A stretch of 64,000 nt of DNA, from NCBI GenBank assembly GCA_017591395.1, contig WEDG01004500.1, forward strand, positions 62,001 to 126,000, read 5' to 3'. Numbering within the stretch: position 1 is the first letter of the stretch; each line of letters starts with the position of its first letter. Of this stretch, positions 1-12,200 are shown in pieces. The notes under the pieces are model-generated. The model had not been told where the DNA came from and searched no databases. It was given only the letters and a program-made list of their open reading frames with translations. The translations under genes were made by a program, and so were the position numbers. This DNA comes from Schistocephalus solidus (taxonomy: Eukaryota; Platyhelminthes; Cestoda; Diphyllobothriidea; Diphyllobothriidae).

Positions 1-235
1 CACTCTATTGGCACACTTTTCGGCACCCGCGCAGATCTGCAAGCTCTGCGGATCAACCGGTCACTCCAGCGACATCTGTTCTTCAACCCCTGACACATCT
101 GTCTCTATGGCCTCCTGGAAGCCTCTAGAGAAGAATATTCCATCACATCCGAGTCGGTGTCATCTGTTGGAGCTCTCTGAGTGTCTGGACGAACTATCAT
201 CATATCATTCCATGTCTGACGAAAATTTTCGAGAA
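1..235 (+). CDS. TUT exon: CCHC zinc knuckle and linker
   Basis: The frame starting at base 2 is open from the left edge. It carries C-x2-C-x4-H-x4-C (CKLCGSTGHSSDIC, about 38-79), a retroviral-type zinc knuckle as found next to the catalytic cores of TUT4 and TUT7. A linker rich in Ser and Glu follows. The phase-0 donor GTTCGT at 236 is not a strong consensus. I chose it because it is the only in-phase GT before the frame closes at 269-271, and it joins ...SDENFRE to TFVMNLN of the next exon, matching the helix that precedes the GS motif in the family. Confidence 0.8.
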
Positions 236-3200
236 GTTCGTCTGTCCTCCTGCCTCATTTCCCCGCCTTAACTAAATAACTTTCACTATGCCGTTTCTTT
301 TATTTTTCTATTCAGGCTTCTATTTTTACTGATTAATTCATTTTCTGACCAAATCGACTCCCTCTACCGTATCTAATGGACGTCATCAGTCACCTTATTA
401 TTGGTTTTCCCATTCCAATGGACTGTTTTTTTCTTCCACCCTTGTAGACATTTGTGATGAATCTGAACGCGCTGTTTGCAATGCAATTTCCCACGGTGCA
501 TCTTGAGCTCTTCGGTTCTTGCGCTAACGGTTTTGGAACAAAGCACAGCGACATGGACATTTGCGTTTTCTTTCCACCGGGAACTCCGGAGGCCAAGTCA
601 CTTTTGGACGTCCATCAAAGAATCAAGGTGATAGTCTATCTTAATTGAATGCGTTTCCCTCTTAGCTTTTCAGCCATTTTCACTGGGTTCCTGTCATATG
701 TTCTATCGCCTCTATGCTCGTTTTGTATGACCACTTTAGCAAGTCTCTGGTGACCCACGCTGTAGCTGACCCTTTGAAATATAAGCGAATTCGGAGGCTC
801 GTATAATTAGTAATATACGGTTGCGTAGAGGACTCCAGCCTCCGTTTGCTTAACTTACGGTTTTTTAACTACAGAAACATAATATATGTCTTGCTTGTTG
901 CGGCCAAACATGTGGAGTCTTAATATCTCGTACGAACTTAATGGCAGAGATTCACATTACTTCGGCTACAGCAAAGCCCATGGTGTATTCTTACTACGAG
1001 GAATATACCATGTATATTTAACTAACTTCCACTTCATTGGCGATAGCGCGACTTTAATGACAAAAGCATTTACCCATGCGTAACGGCATATTGGATTTTT
1101 ACAACTAGCTTATGAAAATCTCATTCAAAAACTGCTTTATCATGCTGCTCATCGTTACTTTTTTGATGCTTATGCAAAACCCTTGAGAATCGGTTTCTTG
1201 TAGACATTTGAGATAGCTTTGTGTTTGGGACCAGTGTTAGAAATCGGGGAAATGTTAATTATTGTACTCTCGTACTACTTGATTACGCAAGCATAAATTT
1301 TTAACTGCTTTACTGACTTTCCAAGCCTTTTCAAATACCACTTACACAGATATGAAAGCGGTTTTGAAATTCACCCATTCTGGGAAATTTCGGAATAGTA
1401 GGAACTTCGATTCTACTGAAAATTGACATGAATCACTGTGCTTACTAAAGACTCGAATCTTATATGTTTTTACCGGTGTTAAAAAAGAAGTTGTTTCTTG
1501 TACTGTTCCTGTAAGAGACGGCAATTAACAATATTTGGACGTTGAAACAACGTGAACTCGAAACGTATTTTGGTGACGACTTACTTTTACATGGCACTGC
1601 TGCGTTCATGCCTGATATAGCCGGCGTCGATGATGCAGGTGCCCGAAGTACTCACGTGGGCCTTGTTCGAGTTGTCAGTAATAAAGTTGTTACTTATATA
1701 ATGGACAGGATTACTCTGTGCAATGGACCTGCCATTGTTTTGACAAATGGTATTCATCCCTTATGTCACCCCTAAACAGGACATGAGAACAGGACCCTCC
1801 GCAATAGAGGTCACTTTCTGCCAGATTCCTGGGAAATTAGGATTTTTAAAGTTATGATTAAGCTTTGGTTTAAGGTTAAGGTAGGGTTGGCGGTAAGATT
1901 ACAGCTACGGTTTAGATTTATGTTAGGGTTAGGACACGGGAATATTTGCCTTTCCTGGAATCATGTCCATGGTCACCTTTATAATGTGGGCAAGTGTTCC
2001 ATGTCCTGTTTAGGTGGCCATATAAGTCATCCCTACCTGACCAAGAATTTGGTAATTTTCATGTGTCCCCAACGTCTGGGGTCTGCATCATGAAGATCCC
2101 CACATCAACCCAAAAATGTCCATGGTCATCGGTAGTTAACTTGGCCGACATTTTTCAGAGCTAACAGAATGAATCATTGTTGAAGGACCTGATGTGGGCT
2201 GTTTGCGCAAATAACTGCAAGATCCTTCATCTTAATTGGTCGTTGTCCTGCTGGATGTTTCCGATAATTCTCTCAGTGGCCCATGCGAACTGAGGACTTG
2301 AAAGGTGATCCCTGCTACTGCCTCGTACTTCGACCGAGGTTGCGAAGGCGGCTTCAGCTCTCATGTATCGTCTCAATTTGACGACACTCACACCCTTTAC
2401 TTTGGTCATTAGAGGCGCGAATGAGAGCTGAACTTTCAAACCCGCGCGAACAACTAAAGTGTCCGATCTATGGCGCTGCTAGTTTTCGTACTACGTATCG
2501 ATTTGCTTTTGTGACACCAGCCACGAATGCAGGTGCTGGGGCCACCCAACTGGTTCTTGTCAGTAAAGTTCAATATTTTCTAACTAATTCCATATCGAGA
2601 ACCAAGCCAGGTTCGGGTAATAAGGTGAATCCTTCATAAGTACCCGTCCCGGTCTGACCGTTCCAGTTTGGACAACAATCAGAAGATCACGCATAGGATG
2701 TTTTTCACTGAGTTCTTGCGGTTCCCAGCAGAAGATGTGTTTGTGTTGATGATCGGCGGCTGATGTTTGTGCCTATGTATGGCTACGACAAAAAAGTTCG
2801 TAAATTGCTCTTTCCCGCGTGTGTAAACTGTCTGTTTACCGATTCCACTGGATGCAAGAGGACGATCTTCATATCGTGTCTGTCAGAAGTCACATATGCC
2901 TCTGTGATCTAGGTTGATTTCGAAGTTGACCCCCGGGGTCCTGCTTTTTACCGGGAATTACGACTTCCGACCGGCAGCGGACATCCACCTTGTATTGATA
3001 AAGACTGTCTACCGTCGGACTTTGAGTATCAGGGACAAGGAACGTTCGTACATTCTGTCCGTTGTATATTTAGTACCACAAGCCTCAGGTTTCCGAGTCA
3101 TGGTAGCACTTTCGCTTTTCCGTTGCTGCTTACTCGTAAAGACTACGAGCCTGTTTTTTCGCATCGGGTCATTGCTACCAGCGTGTCACTATACCTAGAA

Positions 3201-6200
3201 ACTTAGCCAAATTATCAACGTATTGCTGGTTTATGAAAGTTACAAGATGTTGCTATGTCTTTAAGCGTGATTAACCTCAACCCGAATTGTTTATTCTATG
3301 CATATAGCTTTTGACTTACCTTTCTAATTGACTGCCTGTGCATAGGCCCGCATTTTCAGATTTACGCTCTTAACCTCCTCATTTTGTCGACCCATCTGTG
3401 GTGTGTTGGAATGCCCTCTTCGAAGGATACTTTTTATGAACTCCTAGATGACGCAACTCTTCCCCCGACCCTTTTTGAGCTTTCGAAGCTGTTATCTGCC
3501 CCGAATCTACTCCCCTAGAACGATACCATGCACATGTTGTGCAAGGAGATCTGTAACTTTAGCCTTGGTCTTTTATTTTGCTATCTTAAACCTGTTCAAA
3601 GCATGTCGGTCTTTTTTAGATTGTCCGATTCTGCATCGACTTGCCCTTCTGACTTGAAAAACCGTCATTTTGTGGTGGTGCCTCCTCTCCTGTGATGTGA
3701 TTTTTCTTTTGATTCCAGCTTATCAAGTCCTTCAAACAGCAACTATCTCGCGGTTCAAAAAAATTGGGCATTTCTCAAATGCGGCCGGTTCTTCAGGCCA
3801 AAGTTCCAATAATCAAATTTGTCGTTAATAACAAGTACGAAGCCGATCTCAGCTTTTCGAACTACCTGGTAAGTAGCGATACCTATCGTGTTAAAAATCT
3901 TGCCTTCATCACTATTGGTTGTACATTTTCCTCGCTGATGGAATGCTCATTTTTCTTACTGCCACTCGCATCGGAGTCCAGAATTCGTCTTTATTCACCG
4001 ATTCCACATTTGCCCCGCTGAACAGAAAGATAAAAATGTGTGTATGCAACGAGATGTGTCGCATTTCGTTTTGGACAAGGATCACCACTGTGTCCCGGTG
4101 GCTCATTTGTGTCTTGAAGATGAATAAGTTTATGGTGCAGGTTCCTACACAGCGTCCTTCAATGACAAAACAGATTCATGATGACCGGTGTTGGTTATGG
4201 GCATAGCGACTTATATGTGTTGCATTGTGCTCCGCTGAAGCTCCGAAGCAACACTCAGTAAGGAGCTTGTTGTCACGGTAAGTTATGTATGACGGAATGC
4301 TGACTATGCAAACAGTTTTCGTCAGCAGTGATCAATCCTTAGGGGTAGTTCAAAAGTTTCAAGAAATAAGTTTGAAATACCTTGACCTCCTCATCAGTAC
4401 TTAATTTGTCGTTTATGTGCCTTGGAACGTCTACTGAGTTGAATCATAGCTTCGTGTGCTTTGTACCTTCTGCACGTATATCAGTTTTGGTTTGCTGCTT
4501 AGTTCTCTAATACACTTTACAATGTCCTTGCCAGGTTTTATACCTCTTTTTACTTCCGCCCAAGGCTACAAAAAACACTCGAATGCTGAGGATGTACAAT
4601 CAGTTGGACCCACGCCTGCGTGTCCTCAACACCGCGTTGAAGATTGTGATCAAGGTTCTTTTTCCTTTTAATTATTCAACTGATTTCCTGTTATGGCAAG
4701 TGCGTTTTTCAAACAATAACTTGTGCATCCTGTTAGTATAACTTATTTAAAGGTAGACTATTAAACGTACCGTTACGACTTCGGTCAGGTTTATAAGTAT
4801 GTCATAGTGCGGCAGGGCCACTGCATCAGAGCTTTATAAGTGGACACTTAGGCACGCTGAATCTCCGGTTTACTTCAGCTATACAGTATTGTCTGTTATA
4901 TTATTGCGGTTAACACTTCCTTTCCTGAACCTTGTATTCGGTTGCTCACTCCTTATAGTGGTTGTAAAACCGATGAAGTGCCAGATTAAAGTGCTTGGAC
5001 AGTGTGACCTCCACAGTGATTATTCCTATCATTTTCTTTTTTTTCAATTCTATCGCTTCCCCTTACCAGAACTGCAAGATCGCCAAGGCCGACAGTGGAG
5101 GTATTTCGTCCTACGGGTTCGCCATTATGCTCATACACTACATGCAACAGAAGAATTATTTGCCAGTGCTGCAGGAGGTATGGCCTATAGCATGTCTTTT
5201 TACAAATTTATCGCCACAGATCTGTCTGCTCATGTATCTAGACCTTTTGTTTTTCGCAAATCCGTCCAAGTGCATGTCTACGATCCACCGGTCTTTTATA
5301 CCTAGGGGATTGTCTCACTTAAACTGATTGATTTACTGTCTCTTATCTTTTCAACGTTGTGCTCTACAGAACTGTACATTCCTGCAGCTCCGAATTACAG
5401 TTTGCATGGATCATGTGTTTTTTTAATTGTTAAGTTGCCCCAATTATAACTAGACTTCGAATATAGTTTGAAGTGCCTTCTGTACTCTTGAAATTAATAA
5501 ACACCACAGCTTTCTTCAATGTCTTTCAACAAGGCTGTGCACGCTTCTGTGCTCATAAGGTCGTTTTTTGAAGAGCAGTGATTACACTTTTTTTCAGTAT
5601 CCTTATTTTTTATATGGCGTGCGAAATGGAAAACATGTACCTTTGAATTAAATGCTCTCCTCATTTCTGTCTATTTGGCACACAAAAAGTGGCCGCTGGT
5701 TTATAACCTCTTGTTTTTAGTCAAGGTTGGCCGCTGTTTCGCAAAACTCCTTGGATCGACAATATTTCGACAGAGTTTCCGAATTCGGGTAGGTGGACTG
5801 TGGGCATAAACTAGCAACCGAATACACTTCGCATGCATTGGGCAAACTGGTTAGTATGGTCACGTGAACCATTATCAGTCGTTCAAACCAAGTGGTCTCA
5901 TTGCATTTTCATGTTCCTTTGATCCCCTGCATGAAACAAATCCCGTCCGCGCTAATTCCTTAACCAGAAACTGAAGGTGGATTCCTATGCTTGCTTCAAG
6001 CTACCTGGTTGTGAAGTGCGTCAAGTTTGCTGTCGCAGTGTGAAATCTATATTAATTTTTTTCCAGTTGGAAGTAGAGAACGACTAACTGCGGTTTGTGG
6101 GCTTCGCCACACCTGCACACTAAAAGATGTCAATGATTCATCCGACCAAAAAATGGCACCTGGTTAACAATGACCTAAATGGATACCTACTACACAGCCG

Positions 6201-9200
6201 TTGCCTTTTGCGGGGTTGGATTTTCTCACCGGGTTTATCGACTTGCACGGGGTCTCCCCCGGTGTATGCGTCGTAGCATTTAATCTCCTCATTACCTTTT
6301 TATATGATGATATAAGGATTTTCAAAGTGAACCTATAATAGAGATTCTAATATTTATCGTTGATTTAAATGCGAGTTTGCAGAAAATAAGGAAATGGACA
6401 TCGTGCGTTGTGAAGCTGTGAAACAAATGCAGTGTAATAAAACGATACTCTTAATTAAGGTGTAATTTTTAAAAAAGTCATTGTAATGGTCATACTGATA
6501 ACGCCAGCTCTTATTTTGGGAACACCGAAAAGCCAATGGGAAAATTTGCGCACACATTACGTGGACGTTATCCTAAGCCTTATTGTCTAAGTTTGCTGGT
6601 ACAATTCTTAATTAAAATCTCGCGGACGAGCATGAAGTAGTGTATTGCTCGTTTTCCTATTGTGTAACTTGCCTCTTCCTTGGAATTATTATTGGTTTTT
6701 CATGAGTTTTGATGTGTACCATACATTTGTTTTATTATTCACCATTTACTTCACAGCTATATATAATGTCGAAAGTAAACACCGACGCTGGTTTATTTTT
6801 TCCCCTGTTTTGTTGATGGGAGTTAAGCCTTCAGTTTCATAGATGAGTATATTAAGTAGTTCTACAGTCTCATTGCCGGGACTGGAGTTTACACGGTAGT
6901 CTGAAACCTGTTCCGCCTTTTTACGAATTTGCATCTTATCCTCGTCGCACCTATCTGTTTGTTGCTTCCTCCCGCACCGCTTTTATTTCAGCTGTACGAA
7001 GGAGAAGATCGACCAATCGTCAGGGCGGGAGAGTGGAATATCTGGTACCAGGATGATATGAAACTTATCGTAAGTCGGCAAAGTCGTCGTCAAGCTTGAC
7101 GAAACCACCTTTATTTTGCTGCACCAGAGCCCTCTAAAGCAATCTAGGTCACAATGGTTGTTTATTTAAAATTACGTTAAGAAATTCCTGTATCCAAATT
7201 GTGTGTGTGGCATGGAAAATTCCTGAAATCAAATACTCAGTATAATCTTCTAAACATCCATCCTGTATATGACAGTTCGACTGTCGAGTTCGACGAAGTC
7301 CACCGTGTTCCTCAGCAGTATGTAAGCCAATTCGGTGATTCGCGCGTGAGTTACCTTTAAGTGCTAGTAGAACTGCGCTATATCTACTGCTCCCTCTACT
7401 TCCTCACCCTCATGGGCGGTATGTCAGTACAGAGTCTAGAAGACCGAAGGCGGGGTCGGTCACGGTGAAATCTGCACCGAGGCGTTTCACCACGTCCCTT
7501 ACTCCATGACAATCACCTGACCAGGGTTTTGACCCGACAACAGAGAGATGGAAGCGGTGGCATGGATTCCAGCTCGCACAGCCTTGGTCTCCGTGATCCT
7601 CTCATACACCACCTGGTCGCAGCTTACACCTTACCAGGACTTTAGCACATCAAGAGAACAAGGCGGCAGTTCGAATCCCAGTTCACATAGCCTGGAACTA
7701 CGTGCCGCATGGAGACTAGCACCTGTGTAGACATGTTAGGTGATTCGTATGACTCAGTGCCCATGTTTGATCAGAAATTATTCCAGGCCATGCAGTCTAG
7801 GTGATATATACTCATGGGTTTGAAGCCATTATTTTAAGCTATGCTCGATCTGGTATTTTCCAATGGATAAACTGTTCTAATCTCTGAGCGATCCTCTTTG
7901 AAATCAGTTTTAATTATGTCTCAACTGGAGTCTTAATTAGGAAGAACCAGTTCGGGCTTGTAGTTATAAAATGCCGGCTTTCACTTAGTTGGCTTGTTAT
8001 CTGCAAACATTTTTGCATCTTGATAATAAATGAATATGTGGCCTTCCGATAGCTAGCACAAATTTCATTTGTCTAAGCTTCGCCCCTGAATAAATCAAAT
8101 TCACGATCTTGTGACTTCTAGATTCATATATGCTGTTTTCTTGGAAGCGTGCTTATAATTCCCTTTGGTTCTCCGTGTATGTAAATGTTGGCAACACGTG
8201 CCACGTCTTGGCGGAAATGTCAGTTATTGTTCCTCCTCTGCTTTGTTTGACCCTTTGTGATGTTCTCATTGATAAACCCAGGTGTACGCATGCATGAAAC
8301 GTAGTTGTAAGTTATCGAAGTCTTCATTTTTCCAACTTAAATAATGTTTCCGCGGATGCTTCTCCTGCCTGATCTGTTTACCGTCATTCTCGCATCTGGA
8401 TTACCCCTGTAATTCTAGTTACCCGTCTCCTTACTACACTAGGCATATGGCATTCTCACTCTTATGCTCGTGCGTTGTACAAACCTCTTGCTGCCATACG
8501 TTACATTTGCCCTATCTGACTGGGGAGCCTTCTAGACCCAAGTAGCTTTGAGAAGATTTCGTTTGAGAGATTGTTTCGTCAGTTGTGAAATTATTCGCGT
8601 CAAGTTCTTCACATTTCTCTGACATATCATCTCGGCCATCTGTATTTATGTCAATAAGTTTAGTTTTATAGCCGAGGGAACTCGTCTCTGTTTCTTATCA
8701 AATACTCCAGAATCTTCCGTTAACTTACTCAAAATGCTAATTGCATGCTGAATTTCATGAGGATATCATTTACTCTAGGCAAGCCAATGTCGGGTTGTAT
8801 CTTAAATGGGTGATTGCAATCAATTAGATCAAATTCAAAAGCATGCATGTCTGCGTCGCTTTATTTTTTAGCACTTGATTTCCAGTTTTTCACTAAAATC
8901 GGCCCATGTTTTTTTTATAAACCCATATAGCACAAACTTTGGAAGCCTCCTTCGGTTGATGTACTCGTAGCGGACATGTGGCTTGGTTTCTTCCGCTATT
9001 ACTTGTTTGATTTCGATCGAGAACGATATGTTGTGACGATTAATCAAAAAGCTCTACTCGAACGCATCGCCAAACTTTGGAATTCGCTGCTGGCTATTGA
9101 AGGTGAGTCGTAAAGTAAAGCATATGTGTTAATTGCACCACATTCGTGGCCTCCTAACCGCATTGGTCCCTTTTTAGATCCCTTCAACTTGCGCCACAAT

Positions 9201-12200
9201 CTTACCAGCGCTGTGCAACGAAAAGGTAAGCTTTGCCAGGCTATTTCCACTTCTTGAACGTCGGAAAAAGCCATATTTTCATACAATTTATAGCGTTTTC
9301 TTAAAATTAGCGGTTAATGAATTTCAGACTTCACGTCCATTGGTGAGGCCGGTTTTCATCAATCCAAACCTGCAAAAACATCAATTCAGTTTTAGCAGTC
9401 AAATCAACTTAAGTACTTTCTCCTCCAGAACTCCACAATGGTGATAAAGATTGAAAACGTATTTCTAACATGCAGAATGGGTTTCCTAGATTTCCACCAA
9501 ATTTTCTAATGCTTTACCCTAGCTGCAAAATCCTCTTATACCTAAGTATGCGAACTAACCCCATTTTTTCACAAATATTCTGGCTTCGTCAAAGTCTTCC
9601 CTGCTTTTTTTACCATCGTACTACAATTTCTCCGCGTCCGCCAGTGTAGACGCCTCGGTTATTTCTAGTCAACTTTCGAAATTTATCTGTTCACCTCGCA
9701 TGGCTCCTTTTCTATTGCAGTCCTCGCCCATGTGCTTAACTCATTCTACAAGGTGCTGCTTCATCACACAACGTTCGTGCGAAGAGAGCTAGATCCAAAT
9801 GTGTGGAAATTGTAAGTTGTCGTGTAACTGTTATCCAAGTGTTTTTCTCAACCGTTTCATTCAAGTACCCTGCTGTTTTGATCAATAAGTTCTCTATGTA
9901 AATTACTGACAAAAATTGAGTTATTTTGGTAACTTCCAGCTCTCGTTAATCTAGGATACTTGTCGTATATAATTATCCATTCGACAAGACGCATGCAAGG
10001 CACAGGCAAGACGCACCCAGCTGTTTCATGGCTGTTGCCGATCACTAGTATGTCATATTCTTTATGAATTGAGGTGTATACAGAAGCCAAGTGAGCACGT
10101 TGTCCTCACTGATGTGGTTAGAATCTTGCCCGATCCTATTCTGTCCGTCCGTCAGCTTTCTACTGGCGCTAGCGAACGTTGTGCCATAGGACACATGCCA
10201 CGTTTAATACACAGGTAGGTTGCTAAGTGTGCGGCAGGCAAGACACATGCAGCTGTTTACGATTTTTACCGATCATCCGTACGTTATACGCCTTATAGAG
10301 TTATATGCGAAATTCAAGTAAGCGTTTGGTATGAATTTCCTAGCAGTTTTTTTATATATTAAAACAATTTATTCCATTTTATCGTATTCATAAGTTGACC
10401 TGATGAGCAGTCGTTTGGGAGATATTTCGTTTTAAGCTGCGACCTGAAGACATAAGTAGCCAGTGTAAGCGTTAGATGCCTGGCACAGAACTTGGGTTAC
10501 GGCTGGACCGTACGATTATGGTTAGAATTGGGCGTAGGGTAGGGTTAGCGCTGACGGTTAAGTTTAGCTTTGCAATCACGTTTAAGGTTCAGGTTACGCC
10601 TAGCATTATTGCTTTACCTTGATTTACCTTAAAATGCTGCTCTATGATTCTTTACTGTTTGAAGTTTTTCTTGGCCAACGTCTGCAATACCCTTTGTAGT
10701 TAGAATTGAAGATAAGGCTTTTTAACTTATAGAAGCTTATGGGTTCACGATAACGACGGGGACACGCTGTTTTCACATAAGAAATATATTGAGTCGACCT
10801 TCTCATTAAGACTAGGACTGTTTTACCCCTCTAGCAGTTGATTTAACCGTACCTGTACTACCGTACTGTGACGGTAGCATGCTGGTAGTGTCAATGACTT
10901 GTCGGGTCTCTGATAACTGTCTACAGTACACAATATTCGACGTTGCCCCATACGGCACCGATGATGCCCTCATATTCTGGATTTGGTTACTAGACGTATA
11001 CCTGTTAGGGTTACCGTTGCAAGGCCTGCTCGCCGTTGGTGTGATATGTAGAAGGGCGTTACTTGCGGGGATTTGTCATTGTCGGCTATGTTGTCCGCTT
11101 CATATCGCATGCTCCGTCTCGTACGGTCGGCATCTGTACCAAGCACACGTAACTAAGTGTGTTAACTTATGGTATATGAGACTACAAACACTTCCTGTTT
11201 GAACCTTAGTATCAGAAAAAGCGAATGAACCCTTACTGATTGGTGCGTGTACAGTGTACATTTCCAGCCAATGTTGTGTCTTCATTATGTGCGCGATTAC
11301 ATTTGTACAACGCCTTCGCACTTTTCGGTCCAACGATTCATTTGCTCAAACGGCTCTTCTATGACCTTCGCATTATCGCGCGATTTCGCTCGTTTTTTGA
11401 GCTTATGTACGACCTCCTGACAGAATCCCGATTTATTCGGTTTTGTTTATCGATTTGGCTTAGGAGTTCATAGCAGTGTTTCCGAATCACACATCTAAAA
11501 ATCGCCAGTATGAAATGAACTGTTTTAGTAGACTTAGCAGTTGGGTATTCTTAGAAAACGTTTTTCAAGAGCCCCGATCGAACCGGTGACTCATTCTAAC
11601 TGGTGAAAAGCGTTTGCAAGCTTCTGGATCACAAGAAGACTATTGCGTCTGAGTATATTTCCTTATTTTTCACCCTTTTATCGTAAAATATTATGATTTG
11701 GAAAAGTTGCTATCGTTCGAATCATCTTGGAAACACTACTCCTATGAAGGACCAACCAGAGCCAAATAATCTTTACAGTTAAATCAGATGCCTTAATTTG
11801 TCGACTCCTGCGTTTCTACTGTCGCCAGATGTCAGTGGGCGCTTACTGTACGCCATTCAAGCGTGTACTTGAGATTTGTTTGGAAATACACTGGAATTAA
11901 CTTCGCAACTAATTTTGATTGGTTAACGAATAATAGATTTTCCAAGATCCTGGCGAATAATGTTTCAAGCAGAAAGGCACTTAATAAATTCGCTTGCCCC
12001 TTTCCATTTGCTCCTCGACATCCGAACCTATGATTTTAGGAAGGGGATAGCTGCTGTTTCGGTCTAGCCTATTTTACCAGTTACCCGATTTTAGCTCATT
12101 TACCAGCGACCTGAAATTCCGTTTTGTAATAACTATATTACTTCTCATTGGCTTGACTACATTTCGCCAACGTCTTAGGGTGCCGTCCAAGGATCTTTTC

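Larger units (their letters stand above)
3869..8930 (+). other. TUT introns 3 to 6
   Basis: These are the spaces between exons at 3869-4564, 4655-5069, 5178-6991 and 7070-8930. No other gene is supported. About 7260-7740 is locally GC-richer and contains GGCAGTTCGAATCCC, which resembles a tRNA B box without a convincing A box. It may be an old SINE or other repeat. Confidence 0.6.

Noticed and set aside
4889..5305. 138-codon frame with a hydrophobic N-terminus
   Set aside because: It overlaps the true TUT exon 5070-5177 in another frame and is mostly intron sequence.
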